Of a stretch of DNA of 11,086 bases, positions 1 to 7,200 are shown one piece after another. The notes beneath the pieces were generated by a model that worked only from the letters and a program-made list of their open reading frames with translations, did no database searches and was not told the DNA's origin. Source of the stretch: Prevotellaceae bacterium UBA2718. GTDB taxonomy: Bacteria; Bacteroidota; Bacteroidia; Bacteroidales; Bacteroidaceae. Position numbers and translations under genes: made by a program. The stretch covers positions 1 to 11,086 of the forward strand of contig DEKQ01000004.1 of assembly GCA_002353975.1 (NCBI GenBank), given 5' to 3'. The first letter of the stretch is position 1. Every line of letters starts with the position of its first letter.

Positions 1-24
1 ATCTTCGATTGCGGCGATTTTGGC

Positions 25-56
25 CTTGCGTGTTTCATTTTCTTTACGTAATTTTG
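25..56 (+). promoter_or_regulatory. Candidate Bacteroidota-type promoter for the beta-barrel gene
   Basis: TAATTTTG at 49-56 fits the Bacteroidota -7 consensus TAnnTTTG exactly. CTTG at 25-28 lies 20 bases upstream, close to the usual spacing for the -33 TTTG box, and matches it in three of four bases. A start near 62-64 would give a leader of roughly 45 bases before the ATG at 108. There is no purine-rich Shine-Dalgarno sequence in that leader, which is normal in this phylum. The element is placed by consensus matching only. Confidence 0.42.
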
Positions 57-107
57 CGGCAGAATACAAATGTAAGTTCAATATTAACAACTCAAACAAT
101 TGTAATT

Positions 108-701
108 ATGAGAAAAAAGATGATGATTGCTGTAATGGCTATAGTAGCTATGACAGCCAGTGCGCAGAACACATTGCGCGACAAAGGTACATTTACCCTC
201 CAGCCTAAAGTGGGTATCGGTCTCGGTAGTTTGTCGGGCGAGTATACTACGCTCGCAGGTGTGGACAACAAGATTCGCGTAGGACTTGTAGCCGGCGTCG
301 AAGGCGAATACTATGCCATGGATTGGCTGGGTATTGCCGCAGGGCTTAGCTATGCCCAGCAAGGTTGGAAGTTTAAAGGCAATAATGTAGACGAAACCAC
401 TAAGCTCGACTATCTGAATGTTCCTCTGACAGGTAATTTCTATGTCGCCAAGGGCCTCGCTCTGAAGACAGGTGTGCAATTCGGTTTTCTGATGAATGCC
501 AAAATTGGGGATAAAGATATCAAGGATGCTTGTAAAAAACTCAACCTCTCCATCCCCATTGGTGCTTCATACGAATATCGCGATTTTGTTATTGACATCC
601 GTTACAACGTAAGTCTTACAAAAACAAACAAGGAAGACAACGGCAACAAGGCACGCAGTGACCTGTTCCAGATAACGTTAGGTTACAAATTTGCATTATA
701 A
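108..701 (+). CDS. PorT-like outer-membrane beta-barrel protein (OMP_b-brl family)
   Basis: Predicted small outer-membrane barrel of 197 residues. The reading frame is open from base 9, but the ATG at 108 is chosen because it begins a clean signal peptide: a basic MRKK start, a hydrophobic stretch, and a likely cleavage after TASA, leaving QNTLRDKG as the mature N-terminus. The mature part alternates polar and hydrophobic residues in beta strands with Gly and aromatic residues. It carries the family's characteristic middle section: GLSYAQQGW, then LDYLNVPL at residues 100-107, then GLALKTGVQFGFLM at about 116-129. The protein ends in strand-like ITLGYKFAL, as expected for a barrel C-terminus. 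The length suits an eight-stranded barrel of the PF13568/PF13505 type. These proteins are very common in Bacteroidota and mostly of unknown specific role, so no gene symbol is given. The gene is followed after 28 bases by the lipoprotein gene, which suggests co-transcription. Family assignment is fairly secure; the exact function is not known. Confidence 0.78.
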   Translation: MRKKMMIAVMAIVAMTASAQNTLRDKGTFTLQPKVGIGLGSLSGEYTTLAGVDNKIRVGLVAGVEGEYYAMDWLGIAAGLSYAQQGWKFKGNNVDETTKLDYLNVPLTGNFYVAKGLALKTGVQFGFLMNAKIGDKDIKDACKKLNLSIPIGASYEYRDFVIDIRYNVSLTKTNKEDNGNKARSDLFQITLGYKFAL

Positions 702-729
702 ATTATTATAAATTAATGGACAATACACA

Positions 730-1101
730 ATGAAAAAAATCATGATGGCCGCAGTTGCCTTAATCTGCATGACAATGTCAAGTGTCGTATTCACTTCTTG
801 CAAAAGCGAGGAAAAAACTGAGATTAGAACAGAAAAAACCTTTTACAAACTTGATGGGTCGGACTTGGAATTTGTCAAGGGGCATGAAGATGTGGTAGAG
901 GCTTTCAATAATGAACTGACCAATGCGATGCAGTCTATCAATAACACGGTTGCCAACGAGAGCGACTTGATTAACCGCATACAGGCGATTGTCAACAGCT
1001 ACAACAACCAGTATATCAAAGGTAATCTTAAGTTGCAGAGGTCTAATGACGGCAGCAGCTTTACCACCATCAAGACTTTTACGATGAAGTTGGCAGAGTA
1101 A
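730..1101 (+). CDS. Putative small surface lipoprotein, function unknown
   Basis: Encodes 123 residues starting MKKIMMAAV. The N-terminus is a lipoprotein signal peptide: two lysines, a hydrophobic core with Met, Val and Leu, and a lipobox-like FTSC, so the acylated residue would be Cys24. The -3 position is Phe rather than the usual Leu or Val, a tolerable deviation. The residues right after the cysteine, KSEEKTE, are charged and partly acidic. Such a stretch acts as a lipoprotein export signal to the cell surface in several Bacteroidota, so surface exposure is plausible. The mature part is about 100 residues: a helix-prone middle (EDVVEAFNNELTNAMQSINN, then SDLINRIQAIVNSYNN) followed by a beta-like tail (GNLKLQRSNDGSSFTTIKTFTMKL). 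I do not recognise a family. The start at 730 is the only one that includes the signal peptide. The gene lies 28 bases after the barrel gene with no visible terminator between them, and is more A+T-rich than the giant gene downstream. Confidence 0.72.
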   Translation: MKKIMMAAVALICMTMSSVVFTSCKSEEKTEIRTEKTFYKLDGSDLEFVKGHEDVVEAFNNELTNAMQSINNTVANESDLINRIQAIVNSYNNQYIKGNLKLQRSNDGSSFTTIKTFTMKLAE

Positions 1102-1114
1102 AAAGCCGTTCCAC

Positions 1115-1129
1115 AGTGCCCGGGGCACT
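1115..1129. repeat. 15-base perfect palindrome after the lipoprotein gene
   Basis: AGTGCCC at 1115-1121 and GGGCACT at 1123-1129 are exact inverted copies around a central G at 1122. In RNA this could form a 6-bp stem with a 3-base loop. It begins 13 bases after the lipoprotein stop codon. No T-tract follows it: the next bases are TAACCCCTATCC. It is therefore not a canonical intrinsic terminator. It could be an operator-like site, an mRNA 3'-end stabiliser or a chance palindrome. Next to it, CCCCTATC (1133-1140) and CCCCTATG (1141-1148) form an imperfect tandem pair. Confidence 0.5.
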
Positions 1130-1147
1130 TAACCCCTATCCCCCTAT

Positions 1148-1176
1148 GCCACCGAGGGTTCGACTCCCTCGGTGGC
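1148..1176. other. Perfect 11-bp hairpin with a tRNA T-loop-like loop
   Basis: The arms GCCACCGAGGG (1148-1158) and CCCTCGGTGGC (1166-1176) are perfectly complementary and enclose the loop TTCGACT (1159-1165). The loop fits the tRNA TTCRANY T-loop consensus at all seven positions. GAGGG/CCCTC would correspond to a 5-bp T-stem, and GCCACC/GGTGGC to most of an acceptor stem, so the element resembles a tRNA acceptor/T-arm minihelix. There is no D-arm or anticodon arm, and no CCA follows, so it is not a functional tRNA. It lacks a T-tract on either strand, so it is not a standard terminator. It ends 35 bases before the giant gene's ATG and would fold in that gene's leader if transcribed. A remnant of a tRNA gene, a dispersed repeat, and a leader regulatory structure all remain possible. 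Confidence 0.6.
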
Positions 1177-1211
1177 TACAACCGTTAAAAACAATAAAAC
1201 CATATATTATT

Positions 1212-4200
1212 ATGATAAGACCGAAAACCAATCTCTCTTGTATGGCAATGCGTCTCTCCTTGCTGGTCTGCCTATGGGCGTTGAGCCTCAACACGAAGGC
1301 TGACAGCGGAGCGTGGTATTTTACTGAATCGAAGGGTTTCACGTGGATGACGGTGGGCGATTGCGAGATTGAGTACTCCATCCCAGTGTTCATCTGGGAC
1401 TCCTCGTCGAACGATGCCGTCACGTGGGGTTACATCTACGTCACGCCCGAGGGTGAGAGCGAGACCAGTATCCTCTACTATGCTTACGACGAGTCGCGCG
1501 ACCAGGACAAGCCCGTCACCTTCAAAGCCAGTGCCGAAGGCGAATTCAAAATTGTCAACACCACCAGTGGTCTTGTGGCCTTTACCCGTAACAACGGTTC
1601 CGTCAGCTGGGTGCTGAAGCGCGATGCTGACGACGACGACCACCATACGGCGAAGATTCGCTGGAAGGTGCCTTACCAGTGGCGTGGCAAGAAACTGAAG
1701 ATGCGCGTCAAGTTCAGATATGACGACCGTTACAGTCACTCGGAGGTAGAGCATAAGTTCGACGACTATGACTGTCCACAGCCGATTGGTTCCTCCATCA
1801 CGCTGATGGACCCCATGCTGGCGTTCGACAAGAGCAGTGCGGGCTATATCATGATTCCCTGGTATGCCCAGCTGAAGACGCTGAGTGATGCCAAGCTGAG
1901 TATGATTGACGCTGCCACGGGCCATGTCACCATCAAGAAGGTGGAGACCAGCAGCCTCTCGGGTTATGTCAATGTACCCATGGACCGCCCCTACTCCAGC
2001 GTGATACTCAGAGGTAAGGCCATAGCCAGCGACGGCACGAAGATTCCCAATGAGCTGTCGTCAAATCCGATCAGTGTCCCCATGCTTCATACCCCCACCG
2101 CGCTGACAGCGACGATGCGCAACGATGGCAAGGTGGTTGTAAGGTGGCAGGTGGATTTGCCCGAGCTGGCCGACATCATGGAGAACGACATGTTCGACAT
2201 TCAGCGCAACATGACGGGTAGCACTGACCCCAGCGATGCCTCATGGGTAACGATTGGTCAGGAACTGTATGAACGCAACAAGATGAACTATGAAATCCTT
2301 GACAGCACCATGCTCGATGGCTATCAGGGCAAGCCCGTCACCTATCGCGTGCGCCGCCAGGCTACCACCTTGTGGGGATGGACGCCTGCCGCCAAGTATG
2401 CGCAGGTGCAGATTCCGGCTGTTCTGAGTCTTTTCGGCATCAACAATGCTACCGTCACACGAAGCGCCACCGAGTGGAACGACGATGTACACAAGGCAGA
2501 CTTTGCCTTCAACTTCAGCGGTCCCGAAACTAGTCCAAGTGGTAATGTCATCATCCGTTCCGTGGCCGACTTTGAGCGCTTTGCCCAGCGCGTCAACAAC
2601 GGTGAGGAGAGCCTCGGCGCCTATCTTGCCGGCGACATCGACCTCGGCGAGAGCCAGACTATGGTGGGCACGAAGGACCATCCCTATCAAGGCGAATTCA
2701 ATGGCAATGGCTACACGTTGACCGTCCACTACAAAAGTACACAAGAATACACGGCTCCTTTCCGCTATGTCGTGGGAGCATACTTCTCTAAGCTGAAAGT
2801 GGCTGGTACTATTACCTCGAGTGCAAAGTTCAGCGGTGGTATCGTCGGTCAGGTCATGAATAAAGACGTTACTTTCTCATCGTGTCAGTCTTCCGTCACC
2901 CTTGACAGCTCTGTCGATGGCGATGCCACCAATGGTGGCTTTGTGGCTCATGCAATTAATGGCAGGGTGGGCTTTTTTGATTGTCTCTTTGATGGCAGCT
3001 TCTTAGGCGAGAAATGCCACAGCAATGGCGGCTTTGTCGGCTGGATAGACCAAACGACCTATATTCCTTTTTTCCATAATTGTTACTTCAAGCCTGCGCG
3101 AATCAGCACGAAGATGGATAACTGTAAGACCTTCGCCCGTGCTAATAGCGGCATAGCGTATCCTTTAGAGATACAAGATTGCTACTATTCCGAACTCTAC
3201 GACGGCAGTGAGACGACGGAAATCGGTATTAAAAAGTATTTTATCATTCGCAATGCTGACGACTGGAAGACCTTTGGTCAAAAGGTGAATGAGGACCCAA
3301 ATACCAACGCTATCCTGATTGCCGACATTACCATCACTGAGTCAATCGGTACCTTCGTCAGACCTTTCATGGGCACCTTCAATGGCAATGGTCACACCAT
3401 CAATTGCAACATCAATCCTTCTAATGGAAGCGCTGCTGCCCCGTTCAGCTACGTTGGTAGTGCGACGATCTGGAATCTCCATGTCACGGGTACTATTCGT
3501 GGTACAAATCCTGGAGGTCTGGTGAAATATATTCATAATAGTACTTATGAATCTGGTGGAACATTAGTTATTCATAATGTCCGCGTATCTGCCGACATTA
3601 TTGATACTTCCGATGCCTGCATCGCCTCTGGATTTATTGCAAATGCGGGACTGTACAGTGTTAGCATGGTCGACTGTCTGTTTGACGGTACCATGACTGC
3701 CACCAGTTGGGATAACTCCTACGCAGCGCCATTCATTTGTAATTCTTACGACAATCCTGGCACATGGTTTATCAGAAACTGCTACGAGAATGGTACCTAT
3801 ACCAATATCAAGAATCTGGAAATGTGCTACAGATTGTATAAACCCATTTCTATAGCTGTTGCAGCCTTAGTCAAAGTTGACTGTGACAACAGCAACTATT
3901 CCACTCACGACTGGTCGTCGGTGTACAGCGACAACCGCAATGTAGGAAAGTGGTCGAACGAAACGCTGATAGACAAGTTGGGAACAAGAAACTGGACAGT
4001 AGATGGCGATATGGTCGTTCCAGAGATGGCAGTCACATCTGTCGGTCAGGGTATGACAAGCGTTAACCTCACCGATGCCCAACTGCTTTCGAAGTTAGGC
4101 GAGAACAACTGGAAGATAGTCGGCAACGCCATAGTACCCTCTTACTCTCGTGAGTCGGGTACTCTCTACGGTACCACCGTCTGGGATCCGCGTGCCAAAT

Positions 4201-7200
4201 TGCAGTTGCGCATCAATATGCATGGCGAGAAGGGCGTGGAGAGCAAGCTGATAGACTTGTCGGGCAACGAAGATGCCATCAATAAACAGCAGTTCACGCA
4301 AGAGCTGTCGCGCAAGTGCGTTGATTATTCCTTCGACTTGGTTGTGGAGAGAGGCAAGTCGCCATTATCTATTGTCGGTTCGAAAGAAAATAGCGTTGCC
4401 TATGCCGTGACGAAGGCCGACCAGGGCGACAAGAGCTACCGTTTCCAGAATAGCAATCGTATCACCGCGCTGACGGCAACGGCAAAGCAGTCGTCCGTGC
4501 TGCTGCAGTGGGAAACCACTGGTGGCGATCACGACTACTTCCGCGTATTGCGTCGTAAGCATGATCCGAACGTCAGCCTGAACAATGAGAAATGGCCCGA
4601 GGCAGACACCATCGCCACCAACCTGAACCAGCTGTTCTACGAGGATAAGACCGTACTGGTACAGCAGGACTACGACTACCGCGTGGAGAGCGTCTATCAG
4701 TGCGAGGGCACCAATATCGAGAAGGAGAGCTGCACAGGTGCTTGTGTGAAGACGGGTATGATCGACGGCTATATCCGCATGTCTGACGGTACAGCCATGG
4801 GTGGTGTCACAGTACAGTGCCATCCAAATGGCAGTATTCCCGGTGCCCAGGCTGTCTATGAGACCACTACCAATGACGAAGGCTACTACGAGTTCAGAAA
4901 CCTGCCTTACAACAAGAACGGCAGTTATACCGTGGAAGTCATCGCAACAGGCGGCAGTGGCAATTTCGTAGGCCCCAACAGCGACGGACTGGTATATTTC
5001 AGCCAGAACACGAACTGGTCGCAGGGCTTTAACTTCTATATGGACAACTACTTTGTCTATTCAGGTCATGTGTACTACCGCGACACCTCAATGCCTGTGC
5101 CGGGCGTCTCGTTCAAGCTCGACGGCAACGTGATGCACGATGCCAGCAAACAGGTCATCATCACCGACAACCAGGGTGCCTTTGCGCTGAGCATCCCGCG
5201 TGGCCCTCACACGGTGCAGGCTGTGAAGGAAGGACACTACTTTGCCAACGACGGTTTCCTGGTGAATCATGATGCCGCCAGCGAGGATCAAAAGTATAAA
5301 TATAACTTTATCAATGACGTCGCGGGAGTCTTCCTTTGGGACTCTACTACTGTCGTGTTGCGCGGTCGCGTAGTAGGTGGTGACATCGAGGGCAGCAGGC
5401 CGCTTGGCAACAGCCTCTCGAAGAACAACCTGGGCGACTCGCTGAAGATAGTCATCCAGCTGGAGGGCGACAACGCCTCGTGGCTCATCCGCAAGCAGGA
5501 TGACGAGACGGTGAAGAGCGCTACCTACAAGACAGCCTTCGGTGCTGGCGAAAAGGATACTACACGCGTGGATATTACCCGCCACACGCTGACCGTTCGT
5601 CCTGATGCCAAGACAGGCGAATACCAGGTCATGCTGCCCCCCGCCAAGTACAAGGTCATCGAGGTGTCGGCCAAGGGCTACGCCACCCTGTTCCAAGACG
5701 GCAAGGTGGGCGAGACCGTGGATATGACGTTCAATGGTAAGAACGACACCGTGGTTTACAACCGCATCTACCATGCTGTGCCCACTGTTAAGGTCAAGCA
5801 GTTTAACCCCAGTGGCGAGGACTATTTCGGTGTGCAGAAAATGATTTCGACGGACATCATCGGCAACAAGTCCGAGATTCATCTCTGGTATAACAAGAAA
5901 GATCAGCAGGATTCCACTAAGGTGGTTCCCACCTACTCGTTCGGCTATCCGGTCTTCATGGCAGGTTCGCCCTACGGCTTCACGCTGCAGGCCTGCGAGA
6001 TGTACTATTGGAACAACAATTCCAATGCTACTCCCGACATTGTGACCCTGAATGGCGGCAAGGTGACCATCAAGAATGCCATGCTAAGCAATACCGACAG
6101 CAAGGAGATTACACTCGACAAAGAGGGCACGGGCTCGTATATCTTCACGCCCGAGAACGCTACCTTCGACCTGACGGATGAGTATGCCCTGAAGCACATC
6201 AGCATCACGCTGGAATACGACAACTCCTTCTACGACGTGAAACCGCTGAACGGTGGTATCCTACAAGGCTTTGTAATGGCAACCAGAGCCAAGGCTGAAG
6301 GCAGGAAGACTGTCGCTACCGGTGTCCCCATTCTGTTCGATATCCTGCGCGACCCACCGGGTGGCGGCAGCTACTCGTATATTGAGGAAGGATCGAAGAT
6401 GAGCTACGGCTACTCGGCAGACCTTTCTGCCTCTGTCGGTGTGAATATCAACACAACATTGGGAAGTGGCTCTCAAACCTGGGAGACTACAGCAATGACG
6501 AATATGATTGCAAATGGCGTTTGGAACCAAACAGATAAATCAACATACCTTGACATTGATATTGAGACCAGCTTCGGTTTCTCATGGGTTTACAACTACA
6601 ACATCGACGTCACGGAGCGCATACAGACCAATTCCGGTAAGAAGTGGGTAGGCCCCAAGGGCGACCTCTTCATCGGCGCATCGATGATGAATATCCTTCA
6701 GGATGCCTTGACGGTAACGGTCATTCCCGACAGTGTTTACCAAACGCTGAAGTTGCACGAAGGCGGCACCTTTAAGACCAAGGAAGGTGCTACCGTCAAG
6801 GTGCCTGTGGGCACGATCAAGGTGTTGGCCCAGGGTACTGACGATACGGGCAACCCCATCTACCTGACGCGCAATGACGCTTTAGGCGTGAGCAATGTCG
6901 TGAAAACTACCTTCGTACATTCACAGTTCTATATCGAGAACGAACTGCTGCCCGACCTGATTAAGCTGCGCAACTCGTTGCTGCTGCCCAAGGGGTATAG
7001 CGAGGCCAGCGCCCAGACTTTGGCCGACAAGCAGGGCTATCCGGCCTATGTCAGTGAGGTCGACAAAAACGATGAATTCTTCGGCTTCAAGTACAAGATT
7101 TATTGGCCCAAGAAGGCTCAGGCTACGGTGGTTGACGGCAATGGTAACCACTACGAGACAGGCGACAGCATTAGTTCGCTGAATCAGGAAGTGGCTCAAT

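Noticed and set aside
9..107. Upstream in-frame extension of the barrel protein (MRRFWPCVFHF...)
   Set aside because: It would place 33 residues before a clean signal peptide, and includes the candidate -7 promoter element. The ATG at 108 is a better start.
84..479. 131-residue open frame on the minus strand
   Set aside because: It lies wholly over the barrel gene and its leader, has no signal or family motif, and the + strand frame gives a complete signal peptide and barrel pattern.
1148..1180. Complete tRNA gene, or the 5' end of a tRNA-His gene (GGTGGCTA)
   Set aside because: No D-arm or anticodon arm exists upstream or downstream of the T-arm-like hairpin, no CCA is encoded, and the resemblance to the tRNA-His 5' end stops after eight bases.
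1148..1200. Intrinsic terminator
   Set aside because: The stem is strong but no T-tract follows on the + strand (TACAACCGTTAAAAAC), and none follows on the minus strand either.
1146..1211. Alternative start of the giant protein at an in-frame ATG at 1146
   Set aside because: It would add MPPRVRLPRWLQPLKTIKPY before the signal peptide, translating through the hairpin. The ATG at 1212 gives a normal signal peptide.
1272..1925. 217-residue open frame on the minus strand
   Set aside because: It overlaps the giant frame and is rich in His/Val/Gly without any recognisable motif. Such shadows are common opposite a G+C-biased third codon position.
5088..5882. 264-residue open frame on the minus strand, the longest on that strand
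   Set aside because: The opposite strand here encodes the carboxypeptidase-regulatory-like domains in an uninterrupted frame. The minus-strand protein shows no domain and is His/Val/Leu-biased like the other shadows.
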